Source of the DNA: Sulfurimonas hydrogeniphila
GTDB lineage: Bacteria; Campylobacterota; Campylobacteria; Campylobacterales; Sulfurimonadaceae
NCBI RefSeq assembly: GCF_009068765.1
Contig: NZ_CP035534.1
Coordinates: 1,612,001 to 1,676,000 of the forward strand
Reading direction: 5' to 3'
DNA length: 64,000 nt
The notes beneath the pieces are model-generated. The model had not been told where the DNA came from. It saw only the letters and a program-made list of their open reading frames with translations, and searched no databases. How positions within the stretch are numbered: the stretch's first letter is position 1; every line of letters begins with the position of its first letter. A program made the position numbers and the translations under genes. Positions 1 through 9,998 of the stretch are shown piece by piece.

Positions 1-1031
<1,031 letters not shown>

Positions 1032-1371
1032 TGTTATTACAGAAAGATAAGTAAACTTATTACTGATCTTTTGCCCAAGATTATTAAATCATTGGCTTTG
1101 TTATTTTAAGTCTTAATAAAACTGCTTAAGGTTCTATTACTAGACTGTATAGTTATCTATTACTATTAAGGGAACCATACAGGCAAGCCTGTATGGATTT
1201 CAAAATAGAATAGACGGTTGTTGTTTATTAGTTATTTCTAAGTAATTTATCTCTTTAACTCTAAAGTTAAAAAGTCTCTTACTTGCTTAGTTTTCAATGA
1301 TCTCAAACATTTTTAAAAGCTTCTACTTGAAGTCTCTCTAGGCCTTTTAAATCAGGTCTCTCTGTTTGTGG
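1032..1371 (-). other. rRNA operon leader with inverted repeats, no gene
   Basis: This AT-rich stretch lies between the proposed rRNA promoter and the 16S 5' end and holds no credible reading frame. It contains a perfect palindrome at 1175-1196 (CCATACAGGC, AA, GCCTGTATGG) and a perfect 7-bp stem at 1254-1271 (TTTAACT, CTAA, AGTTAAA). Leader hairpins of rRNA operons commonly take part in RNase processing and antitermination; that role is inferred here, not shown. Confidence 0.6.
1175..1196. repeat. Perfect 22-nt palindrome in the rRNA leader
   Basis: CCATACAGGC and GCCTGTATGG are exact reverse complements separated by AA. As RNA this would be a 9-bp stem with a 4-nt loop, about 145 nt upstream of the 16S 5' end. 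Possible roles are an RNase III or processing stem or a protein site; nothing in the sequence decides. Confidence 0.8.
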
Positions 1372-1377
1372 ATGGGA

Positions 1378-1383
1378 ATTATA
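1378..1383 (-). promoter_or_regulatory. Probable rRNA operon promoter (-10 TATAAT)
   Basis: The minus strand reads TATAAT at 1383-1378, followed by CCCATCC, giving a start near 1371 and a leader of about 340 nt. No good -35 is seen, which is normal for Campylobacterota. A run of A and T tracts at about 1419-1456 lies where an UP element would act. It is the best -10 between mnmA and the 16S gene. Confidence 0.55.
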
Positions 1384-1479
1384 GGGGAGTATTGCTTAGA
1401 GACTGCTTAATGTTTGGTGGGTTTTTTAAAAAGTTTTTGAAGTTTTTATTTGTTACTTTTTATAGAAGTTTGTTGGCAG

Positions 1480-2505
1480 CTAAGACTCTATAATCCAGCC
1501 GCCGCCTATAAGTTTATAATCATCATAAAATACCGCGGCCTGTCCGACTGCAACACCGAATACACTCTCTTCGAGTTTCAGATAGGCTACATCTGCTTCT
1601 ATTTTTACATGGCACTTGACTGCTTTAGTTCTGTAACGCAGTTTCACTGTTGTGTCAAACTCTTTTCTGTCATCAAACATATTGAGATTATTGAGTTTTA
1701 CATCATAACATGCCAGATCTTCTTTTTTCCCGACAACTATTTGATTTTTTTTCGGATTAATACTCAGTACAAAATGAGGATCATGGGCACCATGTACTGT
1801 AAAGCCTTTACGCTTTCCAATCGTATAGTGCATATATCCCTTATGTTCACCTATAACATTGCCATTTTGATCAAGAACTTCTCCCGGCTGATCAACCTGA
1901 ACATAGTCTTTTAAAAGGTCCGTATATGTTGTTTCCACAAAACAGATTTCACTTGATTCTGCCTGAGATGAAAATGATTCCAATCCTTTTATGGATGCAG
2001 CCAACGCTTTTATATCTTTTTTATGTCTTTCACCTAATGGAAATTTTAATCTTGGTAGAATTTCTCTGTTAATATAAAAAAGAAAATAACTTTGATCTTT
2101 TGTATCATCATCTGCAGAGTAAAGATACTTTCCATCTGTTTTAATGTAATGTCCGGTTGCCAAATACTCTGCACCGATTTCATCAGCGAATTTTATCATT
2201 TCACCAAACTTAAGATTTCTGTTGCACAGGGCACACGGATTTGGAGTTTTTCCTTCAGCGTATGTATCAATAAACGGTTGAAATACTTTTTCATTAAATG
2301 TTTTTTGTAAATCCAGTACATGCAATTTAATACCGACAAAGTCAGCAGCTTTTTGTGCACGTGCCTGGTGAATTTCATGATATCCGGGTTTTGAATGAAG
2401 TTTCATATATAATCCTTCAACTTCATACCCTTGCTCTTTTAACAATAAAGAAGTAATTGTTGAATCAACCCCTCCACTCATTCCTACTAAAACTTTTTCT
2501 TTCAT
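1480..2505 (-). CDS. mnmA: tRNA-specific 2-thiouridylase MnmA
   Basis: MnmA puts sulfur at C2 of the wobble uridine (U34) of Lys, Glu and Gln tRNAs in the cytoplasm, using ATP and a sulfur relay. At 341 residues it has near-family length. The PP-loop motif SGGVDS is at residues 10-15, the catalytic cysteines are C91 (in NPCALCNRN) and C188 (in SSEICFVE), and TGHY follows near 117. The start ATG at 2503-2505 is preceded by GAGGA about 7 nt upstream. It is the last gene of the flagellar operon, 20 nt after fliY; a similar position is known in Campylobacter. Its substrates tRNA-Lys(UUU) and tRNA-Glu(UUC) are also encoded in this window. Confidence 0.97.
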   Translation of the reverse strand: MKEKVLVGMSGGVDSTITSLLLKEQGYEVEGLYMKLHSKPGYHEIHQARAQKAADFVGIKLHVLDLQKTFNEKVFQPFIDTYAEGKTPNPCALCNRNLKFGEMIKFADEIGAEYLATGHYIKTDGKYLYSADDDTKDQSYFLFYINREILPRLKFPLGERHKKDIKALAASIKGLESFSSQAESSEICFVETTYTDLLKDYVQVDQPGEVLDQNGNVIGEHKGYMHYTIGKRKGFTVHGAHDPHFVLSINPKKNQIVVGKKEDLACYDVKLNNLNMFDDRKEFDTTVKLRYRTKAVKCHVKIEADVAYLKLEESVFGVAVGQAAVFYDDYKLIGGGWIIES

Positions 2506-2525
2506 TATGTCCTCAAACTTTCTTA

Positions 2526-3410
2526 TTAACCTTTAAGCTGTGTTAATCTTTCTTTTTTCGTGCCTATCGTTGTTACTTGTATTCCAAAGTTGCCATCTAC
2601 AATAACTACTTCACCCTGTGCTATCACATGATTATCTACCAAAATATCCAACGGATCATTTGCCAATTGGTTTAATTCAATAACCGAGCCGATATCCATA
2701 TTCAGTACATCTTTTAGCAACATTCTTTTTTTCCCGATTCTTACCTTTACAGGAAGTTTTACATCCATAATAAGAGCAATGTTTTTCATCTCTTCACTGC
2801 TCAAGGTAATATCTTCTTCACAATTTGATATTACATGTTCCGAAGTATCGGCACTGCTCGCATGGTCATGTGCATTTACTGTTTCTTTTGAAGATTCTGC
2901 TGGAAACAGGACATTTTTTAATTTTTCATCTATAATAAACATCAGTAATGAATGCACGGATTCCAGGTTAAACTTATATACATACATTCTGCTGAAAGCT
3001 TCGAGACTTACTTCATCATTATCGCCGACCAATTCTATATTTTCAATACTGAAAGACAAAACAGGCAACTCTTTTTGAGCAGAAAGCGTATTTGCAATAG
3101 CACCAAAAATATTTGATACTATCTCTTTTGTAGCATCCATATCGTCTTCGCTTACATCTTCTCTCTCACTGGCTTCTTCACCCATCATCATATCTGAAAG
3201 TGATGCTGCCAGATTTGGTGGTAACGCTACCATTGCCTCTGCATCCACATCTCCGCTTACCTTGATTTTTACCAAAACAATTGGCGGAACAATGTTTGAA
3301 ATGATGCTTAATTCCTGTTCTTCTTTTAACTCTAAAGTTGGAGCAGTTCCAATAAGTGCTTCAATAGTACCAACTGTTTCATCTTCAAATAGTTTTATAA
3401 AGTCACTCAT
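2526..3410 (-). CDS. fliY: Flagellar motor switch protein FliY
   Basis: FliY is a switch-complex (C-ring) protein carrying a CheC-like middle region and a FliN/SpoA C-terminal domain. The SpoA domain is clear at about residues 210-294 (MDVKLPVKVRIGKKR through VIVDGNFGIQV). In the CheC-like part, around DATKEIVSNIFGAIAN, the phosphatase signature D/S-x3-E-x2-N is not intact: the residue three after the Glu is Ser. CheY-phosphate hydrolysis may therefore be weak or absent, which is an inference. The gene starts 3 nt after fliM ends and both act in one motor structure. Length 294 is usual for Campylobacterota FliY. Confidence 0.93.
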   Translation of the reverse strand: MSDFIKLFEDETVGTIEALIGTAPTLELKEEQELSIISNIVPPIVLVKIKVSGDVDAEAMVALPPNLAASLSDMMMGEEASEREDVSEDDMDATKEIVSNIFGAIANTLSAQKELPVLSFSIENIELVGDNDEVSLEAFSRMYVYKFNLESVHSLLMFIIDEKLKNVLFPAESSKETVNAHDHASSADTSEHVISNCEEDITLSSEEMKNIALIMDVKLPVKVRIGKKRMLLKDVLNMDIGSVIELNQLANDPLDILVDNHVIAQGEVVIVDGNFGIQVTTIGTKKERLTQLKG

Positions 3411-3413
3411 TTT

Positions 3414-4514
3414 TTACTCCTCATATTTGTTTTCAAATTCCGTTTCACCTTCATGAATTATATCTTTAACCCCGGAAATTTTTTCGTGTCTTTGTTTTTC
3501 TAAATTCTCAAGTGCACGCTTGACGGTATCTTTTTCTGTTTCAATAATCTCTGTAATACTAATTGATTTTCTGAACCTCCGCAGTCCTATTTCACCACGA
3601 AATCTCTCTTTTCCATCTACTGCAACAGTCACAATGTCATCTGCAGCACTTGAGAGCCTGATTACATCACCGATTTTCAATTCAAGTATATCATGCATAG
3701 TTAAATCTGCATCACCCAAATTTGCTTCTACATTTACTTTTGCCCCACCGAGAAGAACCTTCAGCTCCATATTTCTGCTTTTTTTAGAACTTGTTTCGTT
3801 TAACATTAAATCACGGCTTGCAAGTTTTGGCAAAACAGGTTCCAATGAGATAACAGGATAGCATATATTCATCATACCGGAACTGTGCCCTATGATGATT
3901 TCCATTACCACCATAACAACAATTTCGTTTTGTGCAACAATTTGAACGACATTCGGAGAAGATTCTTTGGATTCTATTGCCGGATAAATTTCCATAACAG
4001 GAGCCCATGCCTCTTTTAGCGTGCTCATCATAACACGAAGTATTGTTTCAAACAGGCTGAGTTCTATATCTGAAAATTCCCGACTTGCATCGAAAGGTTC
4101 TCCTTTTCCTCCAAGCAATCTGTCAAGCATAGGAAAAGCAATGGAAGGATTGATTTCTATAATGCCGCTTCCCTCAAGAGGCTTCACCGAAAATACATTA
4201 AAACTTGTAGGGTTTGGCAAACTCATCAAAAATTCACCATAGGTCATCTGATCAACAGAGTGAAGCTGTATTTCAACAATAGAACGCATAATTGAAGATA
4301 TCTGAGAAGCCAGACTTCTGGCCATTTTGTCATGAACACCGCGAAATGCACGAAGCTGCTCTTTTGAAACCCTGTTTGGACGTTTAAAATCATAGAGAGT
4401 TACCTGCCGTTGAGGCAAAAGAGCATCTTCATCACTCTCTAAGACATTTTCACCTTCATCTTCAACAACATCCAAAAGCGCATCGATTTCTTCCTGTGAT
4501 AGTATATCTGCCAT
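3414..4514 (-). CDS. fliM: Flagellar motor switch protein FliM
   Basis: FliM forms the C-ring at the cytoplasmic face of the motor and binds phosphorylated CheY. The N-terminal CheY-binding motif EEIDALL is at residues 8-14. The middle domain follows (about 45-230, with NPTSFNVFSVKPLEG), and the C-terminal SpoA domain lies at about 250-325 (LGGAKVNVEANLGDADLTM). At 366 residues it is near normal length, with an acidic, charged tail ENKYEE. The start ATG is 1 nt past the fliA stop, and its AGGAG ribosome binding site overlaps the fliA 3' end, so translation is probably coupled. Confidence 0.96.
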   Translation of the reverse strand: MADILSQEEIDALLDVVEDEGENVLESDEDALLPQRQVTLYDFKRPNRVSKEQLRAFRGVHDKMARSLASQISSIMRSIVEIQLHSVDQMTYGEFLMSLPNPTSFNVFSVKPLEGSGIIEINPSIAFPMLDRLLGGKGEPFDASREFSDIELSLFETILRVMMSTLKEAWAPVMEIYPAIESKESSPNVVQIVAQNEIVVMVVMEIIIGHSSGMMNICYPVISLEPVLPKLASRDLMLNETSSKKSRNMELKVLLGGAKVNVEANLGDADLTMHDILELKIGDVIRLSSAADDIVTVAVDGKERFRGEIGLRRFRKSISITEIIETEKDTVKRALENLEKQRHEKISGVKDIIHEGETEFENKYEE

Positions 4515-4515
4515 G

Positions 4516-5202
4516 TTATGCTCCTATACTCTCTTTAATTTTTTGGATTACAGACTTGTGAATTTGTGAGATACGGGACTCAGTTATATCTAAAATATCA
4601 CTAATTTCTTTTAAAGTCAACTCTTCAAAGTAGTATAGCTGAATTATCATCTGTTCTCTCTCTTTATAAGAGGAAAGAACTTTTTTTATTACGCCAATCA
4701 ACTCTTCTTTTTCAATTTGAACAAGCGCTGCACCCTCATCACCAATTTGCAACTGATCATGCAGAGGCATGACTGTATAAATATTTGAAGCGATGCGTGC
4801 TTCATGAACTTTTTCAATACTTTCGCCCAGTATATCTGCCAGTTCTTCATCACTCGGTTCTTCGTCATGTGTCAGCATATATTCCTGAACTGCATAATCT
4901 ATAGCTTTTACAAGTTTACGGCTGGCACGGCTTAAAATATCCAGACTTCTCAAATAGTCAAGCATTGCACCATAAACTCTTTTTTTTGCATAGCCCCAAA
5001 AAGAGTCATTGAGCTTTTCATCATATCGCCTTGCCAGTTTTATAAGTTCTTCTGTCCCGATTGCTGAAAGATCACTAAAATCCACCGAACTTGGAAGCCG
5101 CTCTTTGAGCCGAAAAGCCATTGCTTTTACGGCAGGAAGATATTGCAGTGCCAGTTCATCTTCTTTGTGTTTGAGATCTTGAAGGTAGGCATTTTTTGTC
5201 AT
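4516..5202 (-). CDS. fliA: RNA polymerase sigma-28 factor FliA
   Basis: FliA directs RNA polymerase to late flagellar promoters. Region 2 is visible at about residues 25-95 (DFSDLSAIGTEELIKLARRYD, KRVYGAMLDYLRSLD), region 3 at about 100-150, and region 4 with its helix-turn-helix at about 175-225 (YYFEELTLKEISDILD, ESRISQIHKS). Length 228 fits the family. The start overlaps the upstream membrane-protein gene by 4 nt (ATGA). In Campylobacterota FliA activity is held in check by FlgM, which is not in this window. Confidence 0.96.
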   Translation of the reverse strand: MTKNAYLQDLKHKEDELALQYLPAVKAMAFRLKERLPSSVDFSDLSAIGTEELIKLARRYDEKLNDSFWGYAKKRVYGAMLDYLRSLDILSRASRKLVKAIDYAVQEYMLTHDEEPSDEELADILGESIEKVHEARIASNIYTVMPLHDQLQIGDEGAALVQIEKEELIGVIKKVLSSYKEREQMIIQLYYFEELTLKEISDILDITESRISQIHKSVIQKIKESIGA

Positions 5203-5534
5203 AATTTTTGTCCGGCTACATCTTCAGAGTTCATTTTGACAGCAATATCTGTAATTTTACACGCTGAGTCTATCAGTTTTTCTCTTTTGTTTATCTCTTT
5301 TACAAAAACATCTAGTTCTGTTTCATGGGTTTCTTTTGGAAAATTATAGGCTTTAACCGTTATCGTTCTGTAATAAAGTGCAACAATTACATGTGAAAAA
5401 AGATAAAAAAAGATGGTAATAAAAAATGTATAAAGTAATAACCCTTCAGCATCAAAAGATTTTAACAACCCAAAGATTATTCCTACAAAAAACCCTTGAA
5501 CAGTAAAAAAATAAACAAAGTTTTCACCAAACAT
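5199..5534 (-). CDS. Small membrane protein between flhG and fliA
   Basis: This 111-residue protein has two probable membrane helices (about residues 4-24 and 31-54) and a charged C-terminal half with cytoplasmic character. A short membrane protein sits at the same place in Campylobacter (the Cj0062c position) and in Helicobacter, always between flhG and fliA. That constant context suggests a link to flagellar biogenesis or regulation, but no domain or function can be named. It overlaps fliA by 4 nt and starts 18 nt after flhG, so it is almost certainly co-expressed. Confidence 0.85.
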   Translation of the reverse strand: MFGENFVYFFTVQGFFVGIIFGLLKSFDAEGLLLYTFFITIFFYLFSHVIVALYYRTITVKAYNFPKETHETELDVFVKEINKREKLIDSACKITDIAVKMNSEDVAGQKL

Positions 5535-5552
5535 AACTACCCCAAATAAGAC

Positions 5553-6431
5553 TTAAAAATGATCCATTAATCTTTTAAACAGACCTGACAATCCACTTTC
5601 ATTGGATGTAACCAGCACATTTCGTTCCAGCTTTTGTGTAATTTTACGCACAATTGCATCTATGTCTTTGCTCGGCTGTGATGCAGGATAAAGCATTCTA
5701 AAAAGTGCACGCTGCTTTACCGATGTTGAAACTTTTGCATCAGCATTCATTTTCCCAATCAACTGCAAATCCAGTTTTTCACCTATATTTGCCTTGGCAA
5801 CTTTTTTAATTTTTTCAAAAACACCAAAAGCCTCTTTTTCATTTTTCACCTGATTCATTATCATAAATACATCATTTCTGAGTGTCGCAATTGTTTTAAT
5901 CGTTGCATATGCATCGGTAATTGCTGCAGGATCGGGAACGGTTACAACAATTACATCATCTGCCGCATTTAAAAACATTTGAATATGCTCTCCAATCCCG
6001 GCTCCCGTATCTATAATCATTACATCAAGTTTGTTCAAGACCTGTGCTTCTTGCATAAATCTGTCAAACAGTGCCATATCGGAATATTTTAATATTTCAT
6101 CACCACTCTCACCAGGAATCAGAATAAGATTACGGGTAATAGGAATTAAAATATCGCTAACCGTCGCTTCACCTTTGAGTACATGTAAAATGTTTTTTTT
6201 GATTTTTACATTAAACATAACATCCAGATTGGCCAGTCCTATATCTGCATCAAATATTCCCACATTCAAACCCTGCTGAGACAACGCGTAGGCAAGGTTT
6301 GAACTTATAGTACTTTTGCCTACCCCGCCTTTACCGCTTGTAATTGCGATAAAACGTGTTTTTTTTGATTTTTTCTTTTGGGAATTTGAAGCAACCAGTT
6401 CTTCAAGCTTTTGCGCCTGATTCCCAATCAT
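5553..6431 (-). CDS. flhG: Flagellum number regulator, MinD-like ATPase FlhG
   Basis: FlhG is a MinD/ParA-type ATPase that limits flagellar number and, in Campylobacter, also affects cell division. The deviant Walker A motif GKGGVGKS is at residues 33-40, followed by FDADIGLANLDV (switch I region) and VMIIDTGAGIG (Walker B/switch II). Length 292 matches the family. The C-terminal segment LSGLFKRLMDHF looks amphipathic, as in MinD-like membrane targeting. The gene overlaps flhF by 4 nt (ATGA). FlhF and FlhG act as a GTPase/ATPase pair at the cell pole. Confidence 0.95.
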   Translation of the reverse strand: MIGNQAQKLEELVASNSQKKKSKKTRFIAITSGKGGVGKSTISSNLAYALSQQGLNVGIFDADIGLANLDVMFNVKIKKNILHVLKGEATVSDILIPITRNLILIPGESGDEILKYSDMALFDRFMQEAQVLNKLDVMIIDTGAGIGEHIQMFLNAADDVIVVTVPDPAAITDAYATIKTIATLRNDVFMIMNQVKNEKEAFGVFEKIKKVAKANIGEKLDLQLIGKMNADAKVSTSVKQRALFRMLYPASQPSKDIDAIVRKITQKLERNVLVTSNESGLSGLFKRLMDHF

Positions 6432-7708
6432 ACCTTACTCCTGTTAAATCCGTTCAAAAGACACTCAATTAAAAAATCACTGCTCGCACATACTAAATCT
6501 TCCGGTACTTCCTGACCTACAGAAAAATAACTTATCGGTTTTTTTGTTTCATAAGCCAGCGAAAAAATATTTCCAAAACCCATTGTCTCATCCAGCTTTG
6601 TAAACATCAGTGTATCTACACCCAGTGTTGAAAAACTGTCATAGGTCACTTTTAAGTCTTCATATTTAATTGAACTTGGCATTACCAGTACTACATCCAC
6701 ATTGTATTGCGTGTTGTTTGCATTCAGACACTCATATATTTTTTCAATTTTCACTCTGTCATAAGGACTCGATCCCATTGTATCAATCAATATATAGTCA
6801 CAATATTTGAGAGATTCCAGAGCGCTTGAAAACTCCGGAGGGTCAACAACTGTTTCAATTCCAAGTTTCATCATTCGTGCATACTGCATCAACTGCTCGA
6901 CTGCCCCTATACGATAGGTGTCAAGCACAACCAGTCCGACTTTGTACTTTTTTTCCATTAAAAAAGAGTATCTGGCAGCAAGTTTGGCAATAGAAGTTGT
7001 CTTTCCCACACCTGTTGGTCCGACAAGCATAATAACTTTTTTCGCACCTATATTAGGCAGTGTTTCTCTTCGGATAGGAACCATTTTTCGAAGTATTGTT
7101 TGAAAATACCTTTTTACGGTGGAAGAGTTTTCTCGCATTTTCAACGGCATATGTTCCAAAGTAACCTGCATAAGAGTATCCAGATGTTCCCTGTTCATTC
7201 CGCTTTGTGAGGCAAGACGATAAATTTCAGAAAATTCCGACGGAATTTGACTTGAAAGATTTGGTGACTTTTCATCCCAAAACATATTTTGAATAATTTT
7301 TACCTTATCTGTCAGTTTATTGATTTCAGATTTTATCTCTTTTAGCTCTTTGGGTTCAACAGAAGCAGCTGTTTGTTGCAACGGTGAAGGCTGATATAGG
7401 TTCTCCAAAGGATCGGTCACATTTGAAATTTTAGAAATTTGTTGTGCCGCATTGGAAATATCAAAAAGTATTTCCCGACTCTCTTCTTTGAGCGGTTGCT
7501 GTTTAGAAAGCGGTTTTTTTGTTTTTTTATAGGTAGCCGGAATCATTTCTTCATCTATACCGATTACTATCTCATAGAGGGCTTCTCTGCCTAAAGCTTT
7601 TTTTTGAATCTCTTTGGTTTCAATGAGCATCCCCTCATCCCCAATTTCCATTTTTGCTTTTTTGAGTGCCTCTGACGGACTGCGCCCGGTAAATGTCAAT
7701 ATTTTCAT
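6428..7708 (-). CDS. flhF: Flagellar biosynthesis SRP-type GTPase FlhF
   Basis: FlhF is the third SRP-family GTPase, setting flagellar position and, in Campylobacterota, needed for sigma-54 dependent flagellar gene expression. The basic, variable B region covers about residues 1-150 and the N domain about 155-215. The G domain follows with the P-loop GPTGVGKTT at 230-238, DTYRIGAVEQL, DTMGSSPYD and TKLDETMGFG. The length of 426 is normal. It overlaps folK by 4 nt upstream and flhG by 4 nt downstream. Confidence 0.96.
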   Translation of the reverse strand: MKILTFTGRSPSEALKKAKMEIGDEGMLIETKEIQKKALGREALYEIVIGIDEEMIPATYKKTKKPLSKQQPLKEESREILFDISNAAQQISKISNVTDPLENLYQPSPLQQTAASVEPKELKEIKSEINKLTDKVKIIQNMFWDEKSPNLSSQIPSEFSEIYRLASQSGMNREHLDTLMQVTLEHMPLKMRENSSTVKRYFQTILRKMVPIRRETLPNIGAKKVIMLVGPTGVGKTTSIAKLAARYSFLMEKKYKVGLVVLDTYRIGAVEQLMQYARMMKLGIETVVDPPEFSSALESLKYCDYILIDTMGSSPYDRVKIEKIYECLNANNTQYNVDVVLVMPSSIKYEDLKVTYDSFSTLGVDTLMFTKLDETMGFGNIFSLAYETKKPISYFSVGQEVPEDLVCASSDFLIECLLNGFNRSKV

Positions 7709-8193
7709 CTACCAACACCTGACAAAGGTATCATTACACTTTCTCTTTGCGCATAAAAAGGATGTGGCACAATTAAATCTTGTGTATGTATTGTACGGTT
7801 ATCAAAAAATATAATATCCAAATCTAGCGTCCTTGGTGCATTTTCAAAAGTTCTTTTTCTGCCAAATTTTTTTTCCAATCTCAGTAAATAGCGCAAAAAA
7901 ACTCTTGGCTGCATTGAAGTTTTTAAAACAAGTATTGAGTTGAAAAAATCATCCTGGTCTGTATAGCCAAAAGGAGGATTTTTTAAAATCAATGATGTTT
8001 TTACTACTGATACTCTTTTGTCTTTTTGCAACACCACAAGAAGATGTTCAAATCTTCGACGCACATCTCCGACATTTCCACCAATACCTACAACAGTTTC
8101 ATATCTATGCCGACTTTTGCCACGGGCAGTATAAGGGAAATGCAAGTTGTAAAAAGAGGTTAATCTTTTGTTTATCTTGCATTTTCTGTACAT
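7705..8193 (-). CDS. folK: HPPK, folate biosynthesis pyrophosphokinase
   Basis: FolK (2-amino-4-hydroxy-6-hydroxymethyldihydropteridine diphosphokinase) transfers pyrophosphate from ATP to the pterin in folate synthesis. Family signatures are VVGIGGNVGD at about residues 34-43, KNPPFGYTDQDDFFN, and the signature APRTLDLDIIFFD near 119-131 with the two metal-binding Asp residues. About 30 basic residues precede the usual start of the fold, so the ATG chosen (8191-8193) may be early; only a weak ribosome binding site is seen. It lies 8 nt after aroQ and overlaps flhF by 4 nt. The folate gene folB is near 27057. Confidence 0.92.
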   Translation of the reverse strand: MYRKCKINKRLTSFYNLHFPYTARGKSRHRYETVVGIGGNVGDVRRRFEHLLVVLQKDKRVSVVKTSLILKNPPFGYTDQDDFFNSILVLKTSMQPRVFLRYLLRLEKKFGRKRTFENAPRTLDLDIIFFDNRTIHTQDLIVPHPFYAQRESVMIPLSGVGR

Positions 8194-8201
8194 GTAAAGA
8201 C

Positions 8202-8681
8202 TTAGGCCTGTTTCTGTGCTTGCGCCTGCGCTTCTTGGGCCGCTTTGATTTCGTTCATAATCTGAAGCATACCCATCATAGCCAAATGGTAGCCAAAAGG
8301 TCCGAAACCGACAACAGATGATGTGCAGACAGGTGCAATCATATTTTTTTGTCTAAATTCTTCACGTCGGTGAATATTGCTGATATGTACTTCTATGGTA
8401 GGCAGGCTTACGGCAGAAATCGCATCACGAATTGCAATAGAAGTATGCGTATAGGCAGCAGCATTGATAATCAATCCCTGTGCTTCACCGTAGCACTCCT
8501 GAATTTTATCTACAATTTCACCTTCGAGGTTGCTTTGAAAAAATTCTATTTCCACACCGTTTTGGGTTGCTACATCTTTCATCTGTGCATGAATCTGCTC
8601 TAACTTCATCGGACCGTAAATATTTTGTTCACGGATTCCGAGCATGTTTAAATTTGGACCTTGAATAACTACTATTTTCAT
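8202..8681 (-). CDS. aroQ: Type II 3-dehydroquinate dehydratase
   Basis: AroQ catalyses the third step of the shikimate pathway as a dodecameric cytosolic enzyme. The family start is clear: GPNLNMLG at residues 8-15, IYGPM with the catalytic Tyr22, [15 protein letters not shown], and [14 protein letters not shown] with the catalytic His. The C-terminus carries a short extra tail rich in Ala and Gln ([13 protein letters not shown]), not expected to be catalytic. Its AAGGG ribosome binding site sits about 5 nt before the ATG. It is the first gene of the flagellar operon. Confidence 0.97.
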   Translation of the reverse strand: MKIVVIQGPNLNMLGIREQNIYGPMKLEQIHAQMKDVATQNGVEIEFFQSNLEGEIVDKIQECYGEAQGLIINAAAYTHTSIAIRDAISAVSLPTIEVHISNIHRREEFRQKNMIAPVCTSSVVGFGPFGYHLAMMGMLQIMNEIKAAQEAQAQAQKQA

Positions 8682-8749
8682 TTTTACCCTTATTATGATG
8701 ATTTATCTTCTGAAGGACTATTTTATCCAAACTAATATTAAAAAAAGTG

Positions 8750-8755
8750 TATAAT
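8750..8755 (+). promoter_or_regulatory. Probable -10 for the 8775 operon
   Basis: TATAAT at 8750-8755, preceded by an A-rich run, would start transcription near 8762, leaving a short leader of about 13 nt before the ATG at 8775. It lies in the 93-nt gap between the divergent aroQ and amidohydrolase genes. No -35 is recognisable. Confidence 0.5.
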
Positions 8756-8774
8756 TTGGAAAAAAGAAAAAAAG

Positions 8775-9998
8775 ATGACAATACTCGTTCCCAATTATAT
8801 TTTAACACCAGATATACTCCTTGCAGACAAGGCAATTGCATTTGACAAAACCATCCGCTGCATAGGTGTTTTAGAAGAACTGGAGCAGAAATTTCCAGAA
8901 GCAGAAATCATACAGTTGCAAAAAAATTCTCTGCTTATGCCCGGCCTTATCAATGCTCATGTACATGTAGAGTTCTCTGCCAATAAAAACCAGCTCAGTT
9001 ACGGTGATTTCTTAAACTGGCTCTACAGTGTTATAGAAAATCGTGAAGACCTTATCGCAGGCTGTGACCTTACATGTATGGACAAAGCAATAGATGCCAT
9101 GCTTACAAGCGGTATCACAACCTTTGGTGCCATAAGTTCTCATGCCATGGATCTTGAAGCATGTATAAACGCTCAACAGAATGTTGTATTTTTCAATGAA
9201 CTTATCGGTTCACAGGCAGGGATGGCGGATGCTCTTTTTAGTGATTTTCTTGCGCGGCTAGATGCCTCAAAAGCTGTTCAAAGGGAAGGATTTTATCCTG
9301 CAGTTGCCATTCATTCCCCCTACTCTGTTCACCCGATTCTTATACAAAAAGCTCTCGAGATTGTTAAAAATGAAAATCTAAAACTTACGGCACATTTTAT
9401 GGAAAGTGAAGCCGAACGCAACTGGCTTGATTCAAGCAGCGGTGATTTTAAGGAATTTTTTAAAACACTGCTCAAACAGGACAAAAGCATCAGTGATGCC
9501 AAAGAGTTTTTGAACTATTTTGATGGTTTTGAAGCACTGCTCACACATGCGGTCAAAACAAACGAAGAAGAGTTAGAAAAGATTGCCGAGCAGAATCACA
9601 CTATCATTCACTGCCCTATATCCAACAGACTCCTTGGCAATCCTACACTCAATATCAAAAAACTAGATGAAAAAAAGATTCGCTGGATTGTTGCGACTGA
9701 CGGTTTAAGCTCAAACTATCAGCTTGATCTGTTTGAAGAGATGAAAATTTCTCTTTTTATGCACAGTGATGCGCCTCTCTTGAAATTCGCAAAACAACTT
9801 ATAAAAGGAGTCACCGTCCATGCCGCCCAGGCACTGGGACTCAATACGGGAGAAATTTTAGAAGGCAAAAATGCAGATATGCTTGTTCTTGACCTGGATG
9901 CCGAACCAAATGAAGAGTTAGCCATTCATTTAATACTGCATCGCTATAATATCTCAAAAGTTTTCATTAACGGAAAACTTGCAAAAGGAAATGAATAA
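8775..9998 (+). CDS. Amidohydrolase, probable aminodeoxyfutalosine deaminase
   Basis: This is a metal-dependent deaminase of the MtaD/TrzA amidohydrolase family, 407 residues. Metal ligands are visible: HVHVEFS after LINA (about residues 62-68), H in TAHFMESE, H in LTHAVKTNEEE and IIHCPISNR, and D in ATDGLSSNY. In Campylobacterota a gene of this family at this locus is assigned to the modified futalosine route to menaquinone, where it would deaminate 6-amino-6-deoxyfutalosine; specificity here is inferred from family and context. ubiE for the last menaquinone methylation is also in the window. The gene is directly followed by sppA with no gap. Confidence 0.8.
   Translation: MTILVPNYILTPDILLADKAIAFDKTIRCIGVLEELEQKFPEAEIIQLQKNSLLMPGLINAHVHVEFSANKNQLSYGDFLNWLYSVIENREDLIAGCDLTCMDKAIDAMLTSGITTFGAISSHAMDLEACINAQQNVVFFNELIGSQAGMADALFSDFLARLDASKAVQREGFYPAVAIHSPYSVHPILIQKALEIVKNENLKLTAHFMESEAERNWLDSSSGDFKEFFKTLLKQDKSISDAKEFLNYFDGFEALLTHAVKTNEEELEKIAEQNHTIIHCPISNRLLGNPTLNIKKLDEKKIRWIVATDGLSSNYQLDLFEEMKISLFMHSDAPLLKFAKQLIKGVTVHAAQALGLNTGEILEGKNADMLVLDLDAEPNEELAIHLILHRYNISKVFINGKLAKGNE

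Noticed and set aside
1450-1914. Open frame of 154 codons on the plus strand
   Set aside because: Antisense to the 3' half of mnmA; composition is that of a complementary shadow.
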